From positions 4,278,001 to 4,342,000 of the forward strand of contig NZ_CP150233.1 in the NCBI RefSeq assembly GCF_037974265.1: a DNA stretch of 64,000 bases, given 5' to 3'. Both the position numbers and the translations under genes were made by a program. The notes beneath the pieces are model-generated. The model did no database searches, had not been told where the DNA came from, and saw only the letters and a list, made by a program, of their open reading frames with translations. This DNA is from Paenibacillus sp. FSL R5-0623. Its GTDB lineage: Bacteria; Bacillota; Bacilli; Paenibacillales; Paenibacillaceae. Positions 35,154-44,971 of this stretch are shown here, piece by piece; position 1 is the first letter of the stretch, and every line of letters begins with the position of its first letter.

Positions 35154-38015
35154 TTATTTTTGTCCATTAGCAGGTTTTTCCAACCACTCAGTAATTCGTG
35201 GAACCATTTGCTCCGTGAGCATATGCTCCATTTTGGGACCAGGTAATGAATATAAAAAGAATTTACCATAGTACGCTTCAATCACCCGTGTATCATAAAC
35301 AATGACAATTCCTCTATCCTTTGCTGTACGAACCAATCGGCCAAATCCCTGTTTGAAACGAATAACCGCTTGTGGCACAGACAGTTTCATGAACGGATTT
35401 TTCTTCTGTTCTTGAAGCAACTCACTCTTGGCTTCCACTAACGGATGATTCGGTGGCTGGAAAGGCAGTCGCACAATAGCGAGACAGGTTAGCGCCTCTC
35501 CAGGGATATCTACACCCTCCCAGAAGCTGCTAGTGCCCAGAAGTACCGTTGCTTTGGCATCTTGGAACCTGCGAGTCAACTTGGATCGGCTTCCACTATC
35601 CACGCCTTGCCCAAGTAACGAGATGTCGTTACCAGAAAGAGCTTCTTTCAGCGGATCATAGACCTGTCGCAGCATCTTGTATGAAGTAAACAGAACCATC
35701 ATGCGTCCCCGCGTAGCAATTGCCGTCTCTGCGAGTGATTGCACCAGCATATTAACAAAGTGCGCATCACCCACACTTCCCTTCACACTTGGGAAATCAC
35801 GCGGAATCACCAGAAGTGCCTGATCGCGATAGTTGAAAGGTGATGGCAGCATAGAAGTTAACAGCCGATTATTCTCGGAAGCTTCCTGCAAGCCAAGCTG
35901 TTCAATCATGAACTGGAATGACTTATCCACAGAGAGCGTAGCCGATGTAAGCACAACACTTTTCTTTTTGTCAAAAAACAAATCCTTAAGCTGTGCACTG
36001 ACATCTACAGGTACGGCATACAGCTGGAGAGATTTACTTCGGAACTGGCCGCTAGCTTCCATCCAGTATACCGTTTTGGCATCATCCATGCGCATGAAGA
36101 AACGTAGATTCTCCTTCAATGTGGTCAGATCTTTCAACAATCCTGTAATGTCCGTGATCAGACTATCCGATTGATAATCATCCTGATCCTCTTTCACCTC
36201 AAGCAGCAATTTGTCCCCTTTGCGAACCAAATCACCCAGAGTCACATAGATCTGGTTCTCCAGATCCTGCAACTCCTCCCATTTTGCCGGTTTCTGAGAT
36301 GCTTTCAGACGCAGTGAAAATTGCCCCGTCTCTCCCGGTGAAGCATCACTCCGTTCAGGCAACAGACCGAACAAGGCATCGCTCATACGATCCCACAGTT
36401 CCTTGACCTCAACAGCCAGCGGGAACATCTGATCCACCATGGAGCCCCATTGCACTGAATTTTCATGCCCGGATAACTGGGAACGAAGCATAGGCAGCTG
36501 ACCATTCCGACTGTCTTTAAACAGGCGGGTCAGTGTATGAACCAAGGTGAAATATTTCATATGCATTCCAAGATGTTTACCAGCGACATCCTCCAGATGA
36601 TGTGCCTCATCGATCACAAGACTCTCATAGGCTGGCAGCAGCTGATGCGCGGCTTTCACATCCGTAAATAATTTGGAGTGATTGGTGATTACGATATCTG
36701 ACAACCCGGCCTCATGTTTGGCACGATGGTAGAAACATTTGCGGAACCATGGACATGATCTTCCCAGACAAGACTCAGATTCGCTCTGTACCGTCTCCCA
36801 GAAGTCCCCTCCGCGTCCGCTAAGGTTAAGTTCCTCATCATCTCCGGTTTCGGTCTGCGTAAGCCAGACAATCATCTGAGCTGCTGTGAAATAATCCTCT
36901 TTAGGTGTGGCGAATTCACGTTTATTGATTTTGTGTTCAAATTTGCGCAGGCACAGGTAATGTCCACGTCCTTTGAAGACAGCGGCTTTAAACGGGAACG
37001 GAACCACTTGGGTTAGCATCGGAATGTCTCGCTCTCTCAATTGCTCCTGCAGATTGATTGTATGCGTGCTAACCATAACTTTCTGTTCTTGCTTCACACT
37101 TTCGTAAATAGCAGGCAAGAGATAACCCAGAGATTTACCAGTGCCTGTTCCTGCTTCGATCAAGAGATGTTTCTCTTCATCCAGGGCTTGCCTTACACTA
37201 CTGAACATCTGAGTCTGCGCTTCACGCTCCTCGTAATGATCCAGCGTATCCTTCAGGTTCTCCCGAACCTGGTCCATAAACTGTTCGAAGCTTACACCAT
37301 CAAGGGGGTTAGCCTCCCGCTCATCGCGTGGTGCACCAATATCAGTCCAATCACTTACATTAAGAGCAAGCTGACGATAATAGGTATGTCCGTCTAGGTC
37401 CTGAATCGGCTCTGCTTCCTTCTCACTGCGCATTCCGTCCAAAAACCAACCCAAATCACTGTCTTCTGGTGAAAACAGGTCACTGAGGCGCTGAATCGTT
37501 ATGAGCGGTAATTCCTTTAACTCATCCAGACACTTGAGCAACACATAGGCTGTCGCCAGTGCATCACTGTCTGCCTGGTGAGGGCGATCATGTTGAAATC
37601 CAAATTCGGAAGACACATAACCGAGTTGATAAGAACCCAGTGATGGGAATGTAATCTTCAGAAAATCAATCGTGTCCAGAATGCGGCCAGTGAACGGCAA
37701 ATAACCGCAACGGTCGAGAGCATTCTGCAAAAAGTGAAAATCAAAAGCGACGTTGTGTCCAACAAGCACCACATCATTAAGCAGCGGAACCATCTCCATC
37801 ATCATCTCTTCGAGTGAAGGAGCGTCCGCCACATCTTCATCGGTAATACCCGTTAACCCCGAAATAAACGGGGGAATCGGTACACCAGGGTTCACATAAG
37901 AACTATATATTTGAGTTATGCTGTAGTCATGATCTATGATGGCAAGTCCGGCCTGTATAATCTCACCGTCGGACTGCGTGCCGGTTGTTTCGAAATCCAA
38001 TACGGCAAATTTCAT
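35154..38015 (-). CDS. dinG: Exonuclease-helicase DinG
   Basis: 953 residues. The N-terminal DEDD exonuclease domain (about 1-170) has Asp7 and Glu9 in LDFETTG and a later Asp in HQADSDALATAYVL. The superfamily 2 helicase follows, with Walker A EAGTGTGKSLGYLL near 290 and DEAH in VIDEAHHLEDVA. Between them, cysteines in ESCLGRSCPWFRKC resemble the Fe-S region of XPD/DinG helicases, though only part of the four-Cys set is obvious. This long exonuclease-helicase form is the Bacillota type. B. subtilis dinG lies in the same neighbourhood. Confidence 0.95.
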   Translation of the reverse strand: MKFAVLDFETTGTQSDGEIIQAGLAIIDHDYSITQIYSSYVNPGVPIPPFISGLTGITDEDVADAPSLEEMMMEMVPLLNDVVLVGHNVAFDFHFLQNALDRCGYLPFTGRILDTIDFLKITFPSLGSYQLGYVSSEFGFQHDRPHQADSDALATAYVLLKCLDELKELPLITIQRLSDLFSPEDSDLGWFLDGMRSEKEAEPIQDLDGHTYYRQLALNVSDWTDIGAPRDEREANPLDGVSFEQFMDQVRENLKDTLDHYEEREAQTQMFSSVRQALDEEKHLLIEAGTGTGKSLGYLLPAIYESVKQEQKVMVSTHTINLQEQLRERDIPMLTQVVPFPFKAAVFKGRGHYLCLRKFEHKINKREFATPKEDYFTAAQMIVWLTQTETGDDEELNLSGRGGDFWETVQSESESCLGRSCPWFRKCFYHRAKHEAGLSDIVITNHSKLFTDVKAAHQLLPAYESLVIDEAHHLEDVAGKHLGMHMKYFTLVHTLTRLFKDSRNGQLPMLRSQLSGHENSVQWGSMVDQMFPLAVEVKELWDRMSDALFGLLPERSDASPGETGQFSLRLKASQKPAKWEELQDLENQIYVTLGDLVRKGDKLLLEVKEDQDDYQSDSLITDITGLLKDLTTLKENLRFFMRMDDAKTVYWMEASGQFRSKSLQLYAVPVDVSAQLKDLFFDKKKSVVLTSATLSVDKSFQFMIEQLGLQEASENNRLLTSMLPSPFNYRDQALLVIPRDFPSVKGSVGDAHFVNMLVQSLAETAIATRGRMMVLFTSYKMLRQVYDPLKEALSGNDISLLGQGVDSGSRSKLTRRFQDAKATVLLGTSSFWEGVDIPGEALTCLAIVRLPFQPPNHPLVEAKSELLQEQKKNPFMKLSVPQAVIRFKQGFGRLVRTAKDRGIVIVYDTRVIEAYYGKFFLYSLPGPKMEHMLTEQMVPRITEWLEKPANGQK

Positions 38016-38090
38016 TGCAATGTACGGTCCCTTCCATTCCAGTCTATGTTACAGCATAGCAAAAAAAAGGGGATTTGAAAATTAACTGAC

Positions 38091-38140
38091 AAAAAAGCGG
38101 TGTCCCCGCCGCTATGCCAAAGGAGGGAACACCGTTTTTT
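38091..38140 (-). terminator. Terminator of panBCD-TPR unit
   Basis: CGGTGTTCCC pairs with GGGGACACCG; A and T runs flank both sides so it can work in both directions. It lies just past the TPR gene and before dinG. Confidence 0.8.
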
Positions 38141-38156
38141 GTCGCCGAATTCCCGC

Positions 38157-38804
38157 TTAATGAAGGGTCGTCAGCTGATTAGCATATTGCAATTTTCCCC
38201 TGTTCAACCTGCAAGCTTCCATGTTGTACAGTGGTTCGGTCAATGTCGGGTCATACTGAAGGGCCTGTGCAAAGAGTGCACATGCAGCTTCGGGATTCGC
38301 AAGCTTGGCTTGAATACAGCCCAGGGCGTTACATACAAGCCCTTTTAAGCGAGGTGAACCCTTAAGGTACATGATCTGCTGCAAATGTGTCCCGGCTTCC
38401 GCCATTTGTTCCAGGTTCAGATAAGCCAGCGCCAGGTAAAAACGAGTCAATGCACTCTCCGGATGGTCGGTCACAACCCTGGAGAACTGCATGATCGCCT
38501 GCGGATACATCTGTAATTTGAAATAACCCTGACCTCGACTGAAACATTCCAGATGGAGTTCAGGCAGGGCGGTAACAGCTTCCTGTTCCGGCTCAAGGGA
38601 AGCCGGCTTATCCATTTCCTGCTCCCTTACCTGGCTCATCTTTTCTTCAAACATCAGCCATTCATCCAGCATTCCGTCACTCATCCGCTTAAGCAAATTC
38701 CACTTTTGCAGCAATTCCTGTTTGTTCAGGCCTTCAGCGGAAGGATAGCTCTTGATAATTTCATCTAACATGTCGTTCATTTCTGCGAAAACATGCTGGA
38801 ACAT
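38157..38804 (-). CDS. Tetratricopeptide-repeat protein
   Basis: 215 residues with about three TPR units in the C-terminal half (from residue 85: ECFSRGQGYFKLQMYPQAIM; SALTRFYLALAYLNLEQMAE; GLVCNALGCIQAKLANPEAA). The N-terminal 75 residues are helical and acidic. No enzymatic domain or signal peptide. Function unknown; it follows panD by 93 bases on the same strand and may be co-transcribed. TPRs imply protein-protein interaction. Confidence 0.78.
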   Translation of the reverse strand: MFQHVFAEMNDMLDEIIKSYPSAEGLNKQELLQKWNLLKRMSDGMLDEWLMFEEKMSQVREQEMDKPASLEPEQEAVTALPELHLECFSRGQGYFKLQMYPQAIMQFSRVVTDHPESALTRFYLALAYLNLEQMAEAGTHLQQIMYLKGSPRLKGLVCNALGCIQAKLANPEAACALFAQALQYDPTLTEPLYNMEACRLNRGKLQYANQLTTLH

Positions 38805-38897
38805 CGATGCATCCCCACCCTTGAAAAAATGGATTAGTGCAGTGACCTGTACTCATTTTTTGCTTCAAGGGCCGATTTCATTCTCCTTACCAGTCGA

Positions 38898-39281
38898 TTA
38901 CATAATTGTTGCGTGGACTTCCTGTTTCATCGTTTGTACAGGTTTATTCTGTCCATCTACAAATACAACGGTTGGTTTGTGAGTATTTGCCTCTTCTTGC
39001 GACATCATGGCGTAAGAAATGATAATGACGTTATCTCCAGGCTGCACCAGACGTGCAGCTGCGCCGTTAAGACATATGACCCCGCTTCCGCGCGGTCCTG
39101 GAATCACATAAGTTTCCAGACGTGCACCATTGTTGTTGTTCACAATTTGCACTTTTTCGTTTTCCATCAAGTCGGATGTTTCCATCAAGTCTTCATCTAT
39201 GGTAATGCTACCCACATAGTTCAAATTGGCTTCCGTTACCGTAGCCCGGTGGATTTTGGATTTCATCAGTGTTCTAAACAT
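38898..39281 (-). CDS. panD: Aspartate 1-decarboxylase
   Basis: Makes beta-alanine for pantothenate. 127 residues; the self-cleavage site Gly24-Ser25 (YVGSITID) that gives the pyruvoyl cofactor is present, as is the [20 protein letters not shown] segment. CGGAGG lies before the ATG, inside the end of panC (8-base overlap). Last gene of panBCD. Confidence 0.97.
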   Translation of the reverse strand: MFRTLMKSKIHRATVTEANLNYVGSITIDEDLMETSDLMENEKVQIVNNNNGARLETYVIPGPRGSGVICLNGAAARLVQPGDNVIIISYAMMSQEEANTHKPTVVFVDGQNKPVQTMKQEVHATIM

Positions 39282-40170
39282 GGGACAGTACCTCCGATTT
39301 TTGCAACCTTATATTGTCAATCAATCTTGTTTTTCCGAATTTCACCGCAAGTGCGATGAGCAGATCGTCACGTCCTTGAACTTCTTCCTGATCTGCGAGC
39401 GGCTCCAGACTTGGAAAAGCCTGAATCTCGGCGTAGTCGATAACAGCAAGCGGTGAGCTTGCAATCTGCTCGCGCAGAATACGACGGATATCTGCGGCGT
39501 TTATAGCTACACCTGTATCTGCCGCTTCTTGAGCTGCACGCAGTGCCTTCGACAGAACTAGAGCCTGATTACGCTGTTCAGCGCTAAGATAGACGTTACG
39601 TGAACTGAGGGCAAGACCATCCTCTTCGCGAACAATCGGACAGGGTACAATTTCTACAGGCATATTCAAATCATTCACCATCTGTTGAATGACCGCAACC
39701 TGCTGAGCGTCTTTCATTCCAAAAAATGCACGCTGTGGCTGTACAATGTTAAACAGTTTGGAGACTACGGTCGTTACCCCGTCAAAATGCCCCGGACGGG
39801 AAGCGCCACATAGGCGCTCCGTCAATTTGGAGACAGATACCGTCGTTTGCGTTGCCTGTGGATACATCTCTTCAACAGAGGGAATAAATACGATATCCAC
39901 TCCTTGTGAGCGTGCTGTTTCCACATCTCTGGCTTCATCCCGCGGATAGCTGTCAAAATCTTCATTAGGTCCAAATTGAATTGGATTAACAAATATGCTT
40001 AATACCACGATATCGCTCTGTTGTCTGGCTGCCTGCATCAAGCTTGCATGACCTTGATGAAGATAACCCATTGTTGGTACCAGACCTACAACGGATGCAT
40101 TGGACCGAATCGCTTGACGCTTCAAGCTTAGTTCCTGTCTTAACTCTGCGATTGTCCGTAATACTTTCAT
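39274..40170 (-). CDS. panC: Pantothenate synthetase
   Basis: ATP-dependent ligation of pantoate and beta-alanine. 298 residues; the HIGH-type motif appears as [13 protein letters not shown], with [15 protein letters not shown] and the KMSKS-like region [20 protein letters not shown] precedes the ATG, which overlaps the panB stop by 4 bases (ATGA). Confidence 0.97.
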   Translation of the reverse strand: MKVLRTIAELRQELSLKRQAIRSNASVVGLVPTMGYLHQGHASLMQAARQQSDIVVLSIFVNPIQFGPNEDFDSYPRDEARDVETARSQGVDIVFIPSVEEMYPQATQTTVSVSKLTERLCGASRPGHFDGVTTVVSKLFNIVQPQRAFFGMKDAQQVAVIQQMVNDLNMPVEIVPCPIVREEDGLALSSRNVYLSAEQRNQALVLSKALRAAQEAADTGVAINAADIRRILREQIASSPLAVIDYAEIQAFPSLEPLADQEEVQGRDDLLIALAVKFGKTRLIDNIRLQKSEVLSHV

Positions 40171-41045
40171 GAGTTATTCCCCACCTTTTCCTTGCGTTGT
40201 CCGCCGTAAAGTTGATCCAGAACACCATCCGCAGCATTGAATACATGCTCTTCGGCCGGGAACGAACGATCTTTCACTTCTTTCACGTAAGCTTCGATGC
40301 TCGTTCTGATTAATGTACCCACATCTCCATAGGTTTTGACAAAACGTTTTGGCGTATACGGAGAGGCGTATTGAACCACATCATGGAATACCAGTACCTG
40401 ACCATCACAACCTCGTCCTGCTCCAATTCCGATGGTTGGAATGGACAGTTCCTCCGAGATCGCCCGTGCAACTTCTTCCGTAACCAGTTCAAGCACAATG
40501 CCAAACGCGCCTGCAGCTTCCAGAGCTTTGGCTTCGTCCATCAGACGTTTTGCATCCGCTGCATCCTTGCCCTGAATGCGGTAACCACCAATCTGATTAA
40601 CCGATTGAGGTGTCAGTCCAATATGTCCAAGAACAGGCACGCCTGCTTGCACGACTGCTCTGACGGTGTCCGCTATCTCAACTCCGCCTTCCATTTTAAC
40701 CGCATGGGCTTGCCCCTCCTGCATCAGTCGACGTACACCCTTAAGCGTCTCATCCACGCTGCCATGATAGGTCATAAAAGGCATATCAGCCACAATAAAC
40801 GTCTTCTCAGCTCCGCGCACTACGGAACGTGTATGGTATACCATGTCGTCGATGGTCACCGGAAGCGTCGAGTTATAACCCAGTACTACATTGCCAAGTG
40901 AATCACCAACCAGGATCAGATCGATACCTGCTTCCTCTGCGAGGAGCGCTGTTGGATAATCGTAAGCCGTGATCATGGTAAGTGGCACGCCATCCTGCTT
41001 ATATTTTTTCATTTTCACAATATTCAACGCTTGTTTGTTCGCCAT
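40167..41045 (-). CDS. panB: Ketopantoate hydroxymethyltransferase
   Basis: Transfers a hydroxymethyl group to ketoisovalerate, the first committed pantothenate step. 292 residues with metal site segments VGDSLGNVVLGYNST and VKMEGG and the TPQSVNQIGGY motif. AAAGGAG is 13 bases before the ATG, a little far. It starts the panBCD operon and is preceded by a 340-base region with a structured leader and terminator. Confidence 0.97.
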   Translation of the reverse strand: MANKQALNIVKMKKYKQDGVPLTMITAYDYPTALLAEEAGIDLILVGDSLGNVVLGYNSTLPVTIDDMVYHTRSVVRGAEKTFIVADMPFMTYHGSVDETLKGVRRLMQEGQAHAVKMEGGVEIADTVRAVVQAGVPVLGHIGLTPQSVNQIGGYRIQGKDAADAKRLMDEAKALEAAGAFGIVLELVTEEVARAISEELSIPTIGIGAGRGCDGQVLVFHDVVQYASPYTPKRFVKTYGDVGTLIRTSIEAYVKEVKDRSFPAEEHVFNAADGVLDQLYGGQRKEKVGNNS

Positions 41046-41086
41046 TTTCTCTCATGGCTCCTTTCTTCTTTTCAAATAAACGCAAC

Positions 41087-41117
41087 AAAAAAAACCTTTT
41101 AGTTTTCCACTAAAAAG
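41087..41117 (-). terminator. Terminator in front of panB
   Basis: On the minus strand CTTTTTAGT pairs with ACTAAAAGG and eight Ts follow, 42 bases before the panB ATG. It either ends transcripts from birA or acts as an attenuator in the panB leader. Confidence 0.8.
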
Positions 41118-41335
41118 TCCCGAAAAGTCAAAAAAGAGTCACTTGCGATCGTCCCTTCTGTCTCGGTCCTCTTCGGCTCAGAGCAGAATCCAACAACTCA
41201 CTTAAACGTATTTCATTCTTGCACTGCGGTCTGCTTATATAAAACCATTCAAGCAGAACAAAGGTTACTGTTACGGGAGTGCAATTCGGTCTGCATTAGC
41301 CGATATCGCCTCACGAACACAGTATACCAAAGTTC
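41118..41335 (-). promoter_or_regulatory. Structured leader upstream of panBCD
   Basis: Read on the minus strand, two similar units each start with GCAGACCG-x-A-x-TGCA (41294-41279 and 41234-41219) and end in TTCTGC, so each can close with GCAGA/TCTGC. The end of unit 1 (TTCTGCTT) can instead pair with the start of unit 2 (AAGCAGA), giving alternative folds before the terminator at 41087. A TATACT -10 lies near 41322. The described pan RNA motif occurs in this position in other bacteria; whether this is that motif needs a covariance-model search. Confidence 0.55.
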
Positions 41336-41389
41336 TGCTCAAACTTCACGTCTTATGTTCATTTTACCAGTGAAAATTCGACAATTTGT

Positions 41390-42367
41390 TTATGATTTCC
41401 AGGAAATCTCACCAGAGATGATTAGTGTATGTTCTCCATCGTGCTTCTCCACGATAAGTGCTCCAGAAGGGTCAAGACCGATGGCCTTCCCTTCAATGAC
41501 ACCATGAGGATTCGTCACAGTAATCTCTCGATTCATCGATACGGACAGGGCCTCCCATAGTGCTGAGATCACGCCGAATCCTTCTTTTTGATACAAATAA
41601 TACAACTGTTCAAGCTCCGTCAAAATGGCAGCCGTTAGTTTGGTTCGATCAACGGGTTGACCCGTCTCCATCTTGAGCGAAGTAGCTATAGTTGTAAGAT
41701 CTTCCGGATAATCCTCTGGATCAAAATTCACGTCAACACCTATACCTGCAATACAGTATCTGACTTCATGATCTTCCACCGTGGATTCAAGCAGTATGCC
41801 ACATACCTTGCGTCCATCAATCAACAGATCATTTGGCCATTTGATGCCTGCATCAGCTCCTGAACAAGCTCGAACGGCACGACATACAGCCACTCCTGTT
41901 AATAAAGTTAGCTGCGGCGTGTGCTGAAGTGGTAGATCAGGGCGTAACAGAATACTCATCCAGATTCCTTTACCCGGAGGAGAGAACCACTGTCGACCGA
42001 AACGCCCTCTTCCTCCTGTTTGTTCTTCCGCAATGACCACAGCACCTTCTGCCTGCCCTTGCTCAGCTAGCTTGAGAACATCCCCTTGCGTAGACAGAGT
42101 CGAAGTCAACAAAACAGCCTTACGGCCAAATACGGTTGTATCCAGTGCCAATTGGAGGGCAGTAGCGTCAATGCTATCCGGCTTCGTTACCAGACGGTAT
42201 CCTTTGCGGGATACGGCTTCAAACTCATAACCCATGTCTCGCAACTTGTTCACATGTTTCCACACAGCGGTCCGACTGATGGACAGATTACGGCTGATCT
42301 CTTCACCCGATACGAATCGTCCTTCTGCATTTAATAACATATGTAACAGATCTTCATGCTTGGTCAT
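41390..42367 (-). CDS. birA: Biotin ligase and biotin operon repressor
   Basis: Attaches biotin to carboxylases and represses biotin genes. 325 residues, the bifunctional form: N-terminal HTH (RFVSGEEISRNLSISRTAVW), then the catalytic domain with GGRGRFGRQWFSPPGKG and KWPNDLLIDGRKVCGIL, then a short C-terminal SH3-like domain. Start ATG 42367 lies inside the end of cca (14-base overlap), as in B. subtilis cca-birA. Confidence 0.95.
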   Translation of the reverse strand: MTKHEDLLHMLLNAEGRFVSGEEISRNLSISRTAVWKHVNKLRDMGYEFEAVSRKGYRLVTKPDSIDATALQLALDTTVFGRKAVLLTSTLSTQGDVLKLAEQGQAEGAVVIAEEQTGGRGRFGRQWFSPPGKGIWMSILLRPDLPLQHTPQLTLLTGVAVCRAVRACSGADAGIKWPNDLLIDGRKVCGILLESTVEDHEVRYCIAGIGVDVNFDPEDYPEDLTTIATSLKMETGQPVDRTKLTAAILTELEQLYYLYQKEGFGVISALWEALSVSMNREITVTNPHGVIEGKAIGLDPSGALIVEKHDGEHTLIISGEISWKS

Positions 42368-43652
42368 CTTGAACCACCCGCTTCACTTCTGCACTTAATG
42401 CTGCATGCTGATTCTCTATCGTTCCAATCGCTGTTTCTCGTAACAAATGTTTCATCAGTTGACCCAGCCAAGGTCCGCCTTTGCGCTGCACCATTTGTAA
42501 CACTTGTTCCCCTGTGATATCCAGCTCTTTCAAGTCATGCACAGGGATCGATTGACTCCATTCGCCTGCAAGCTCTTGAACCAAAACAACCTGCATTTCT
42601 GCCTGTTCGGACTGATTCCGCCATCCTGCTGGCAGTGTAGACTGTATTCGAAGCCAATCATCCGCCGCCTGAACGCCACAAGCCAGAACAGTAACGATCC
42701 AATCGGAACGGAGACTGACCGTATCCTTCGGCTCCTGAACGGAAGTATGAATCAACTGCTCCACCTGAAGGACCCCCGTTATACGAGAACGATGTTCATT
42801 GGAGAATGTCCACTGACGTAATAATACGTCTGCTTCGTCCTTGCTATAACCACCAGCAAACAGGATAAGTGACCAACGAAGCAACACATGCTCACCAGAC
42901 AACTGTTTCAGATTGGATAACAACGTCTTGTTGAATCGGGCCGAGCTTACCGGCGCTTTGATGTGCGCAAGCGCATCACTTCTGTATAACAGCTCCAATC
43001 CTCTTAGGGGATGCGGTCCCGACATCATTTTTACCATCTCGGTGCGTACTCGTTCCATTGCTATATGTTGAAGCAGGTCTTTCTGCCTTACAAGACCCTT
43101 CCACGTGTTATGGGCAATTTTGAAATCAAATACGGAAGCAAACCGAACACAGCGGAGCATGCGCAGTGCATCTTCACCAAATCGTTCCATCGCAGAACCC
43201 ACACATCTGACTCGCTCTTCCTTGATATCTGCCTGTCCACCGAATGGATCAACGATTGTCCCAGTGACGTCCATGGCAAGAGCGTTCATCGTGAAGTCGC
43301 GCCGCTGTAAGTCTTCCTTGATATCCTGAACAAATTGAACCGCAGCAGGTCTGCGATTATCCTGATATTCGGATTCTGTTCGAAATGTGGTCACTTCAAA
43401 GTAATAACCACCTGAACGAACGGTAACCGTACCGTGTTGCAGACCTGTAGGAATACAATCGTCAAACAGTTCCATGACTTGCTGGGGAGAAGCAGATGTC
43501 GTGATATCCATATCGTCTACAACTCGTTCCAACAATTCGTCACGAACGCAACCACCTACCCAATATGCCTTGTAGCCATGTTTGTTTAATGTTGTGAGTA
43601 CACTCTCACTTTGCATTGCCATTTCACGATCTACCTGTGTCCATTGAACCAC
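42354..43652 (-). CDS. cca: CCA tRNA nucleotidyltransferase
   Basis: Adds or repairs the 3' CCA of tRNAs. 432 residues, class II: motif A GGCVRDELL with catalytic DMDIT, motif B RRDFTMNALAMD, and motif D-like EDALRMLRCVRFASVF. Start is GTG at 43652 with AGAGGTGA upstream. Order bshA-cca-birA matches B. subtilis. Confidence 0.95.
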   Translation of the reverse strand: MVQWTQVDREMAMQSESVLTTLNKHGYKAYWVGGCVRDELLERVVDDMDITTSASPQQVMELFDDCIPTGLQHGTVTVRSGGYYFEVTTFRTESEYQDNRRPAAVQFVQDIKEDLQRRDFTMNALAMDVTGTIVDPFGGQADIKEERVRCVGSAMERFGEDALRMLRCVRFASVFDFKIAHNTWKGLVRQKDLLQHIAMERVRTEMVKMMSGPHPLRGLELLYRSDALAHIKAPVSSARFNKTLLSNLKQLSGEHVLLRWSLILFAGGYSKDEADVLLRQWTFSNEHRSRITGVLQVEQLIHTSVQEPKDTVSLRSDWIVTVLACGVQAADDWLRIQSTLPAGWRNQSEQAEMQVVLVQELAGEWSQSIPVHDLKELDITGEQVLQMVQRKGGPWLGQLMKHLLRETAIGTIENQHAALSAEVKRVVQDDQA

Positions 43653-43713
43653 TACATATCACCTCTTCTCTTGCCTGTTGTGGTATGCACAGTATGATTC
43701 GTCAAAGAAATGA

Positions 43714-44874
43714 TTAACCGCAAACCGGCTTCAGATTCGGAACTTCCCTTCCCAAAACCCGGTAATAAATCTGTTCATATTCATGCCGAATAGCATCATT
43801 GCAAAAGTCGTGATGCGCGCGCTGAAGACATGCTTCCCTGAACTCCGCAGCCAAACGATCGTCCGTCAACAAACGGATGGTGTTCTCGGCCATGGATTGT
43901 GTATCCCCAATCGCGGATAAATACCCCGTCTTACCATGTAAGACCAGTTCCGGAATGCCGCCGGCCTGTGAACCGATCGTGGGTACGCCACAAGCCATTG
44001 CTTCGAGCGCCACAAGTCCGAAACTTTCCTTCTCCGATGGAAGCATCAACACGTCAGCCATGGAAATGACCTGAGCAATGTCATCCTGTTTGCCAAGGAA
44101 ATGAACTTTATCATTTAACCCGAGATCATTAATTTTCCATTGCATCTTCGGCAAATCCGGTCCTTCACCAACAAATAACAGTTTGGCAGGAACCTGCTCC
44201 TGTACCTGACGGAAGACCTCTACCACATCCTGAGTTCTCTTCACAGGTCGAAAATTGGAGATGTGCATTAATATTTTTTCGTCGGGCGCAGCAAAGTCTC
44301 TTCGCAGACTGGCAGCATCCCGCGGATAATATATTCGTTTGTCAATAAAATTATAGGTTAGATCGATTGGACGCTGAATATCCAGCAATTCGACCGTTTC
44401 TCGAATCAAATCTTGTGATACGGCAGTAACCGCGTCACTTTCATTAATGGCTAGGCGGATCAGATCCTTCAGAGATTCATCCTGAGCCAGAACCGTAATA
44501 TCCGTTCCGTGCAAGGTGGTAACCACTTTAAGACCGTCTCCTACCATCTGTTTCGCAAGAAAAGCACATACTGCGTGTGGCACGGCATAATGAACATGCA
44601 GCAGATCCAGCTGCTGTGACTTAGCCACCTGAGCCATCTTTGTTGCCAGTGACAGGTCATACGGAGGGTAACGGAAAACATAATAATCATTTACTTCAAC
44701 TTCATGATAGAAAATATTCTTCTGGAACGTACCCAGTCTGAACGGGATACTGTTGGCAATAAAATGAACCTGATGCCCCTGTTCGGCAAGTAATTTGCCC
44801 AGCTCCGTTGCGACAACGCCAGACCCGCCGAGGGACGGATAACAGGTGATGCCGATTTTTAGCTTTTTATCCAT
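43714..44874 (-). CDS. bshA: N-acetyl-glucosaminyl-malate synthase (bacillithiol)
   Basis: GT4 glycosyltransferase making GlcNAc-malate from UDP-GlcNAc and malate, first step of bacillithiol synthesis. 386 residues from ATG 44874 (AAAGGAG 11 bases upstream); the frame reads through to 45072, but the family N terminus KKLKIGITCYPSLGGSGVVA begins here. The ESFGLVALEAMACGVPTIGS donor site near residue 300 is typical. It follows bshB1 by 97 bases. Confidence 0.96.
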   Translation of the reverse strand: MDKKLKIGITCYPSLGGSGVVATELGKLLAEQGHQVHFIANSIPFRLGTFQKNIFYHEVEVNDYYVFRYPPYDLSLATKMAQVAKSQQLDLLHVHYAVPHAVCAFLAKQMVGDGLKVVTTLHGTDITVLAQDESLKDLIRLAINESDAVTAVSQDLIRETVELLDIQRPIDLTYNFIDKRIYYPRDAASLRRDFAAPDEKILMHISNFRPVKRTQDVVEVFRQVQEQVPAKLLFVGEGPDLPKMQWKINDLGLNDKVHFLGKQDDIAQVISMADVLMLPSEKESFGLVALEAMACGVPTIGSQAGGIPELVLHGKTGYLSAIGDTQSMAENTIRLLTDDRLAAEFREACLQRAHHDFCNDAIRHEYEQIYYRVLGREVPNLKPVCG

Positions 44875-44971
44875 CCTGTGGACGCTCCTTTGATCTCCCG
44901 CTTCATGCAGGTTGATATAATAACGGAATAATGAAACCCTTCGTTTCATTAAACGTAAAATGTGAAATCGT

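Noticed and set aside
41135-41345. tRNA or tRNA-like gene in the panB upstream region
   Set aside because: Hairpins do not form a cloverleaf, and no TTCRA-type T-arm or acceptor pairing is present.
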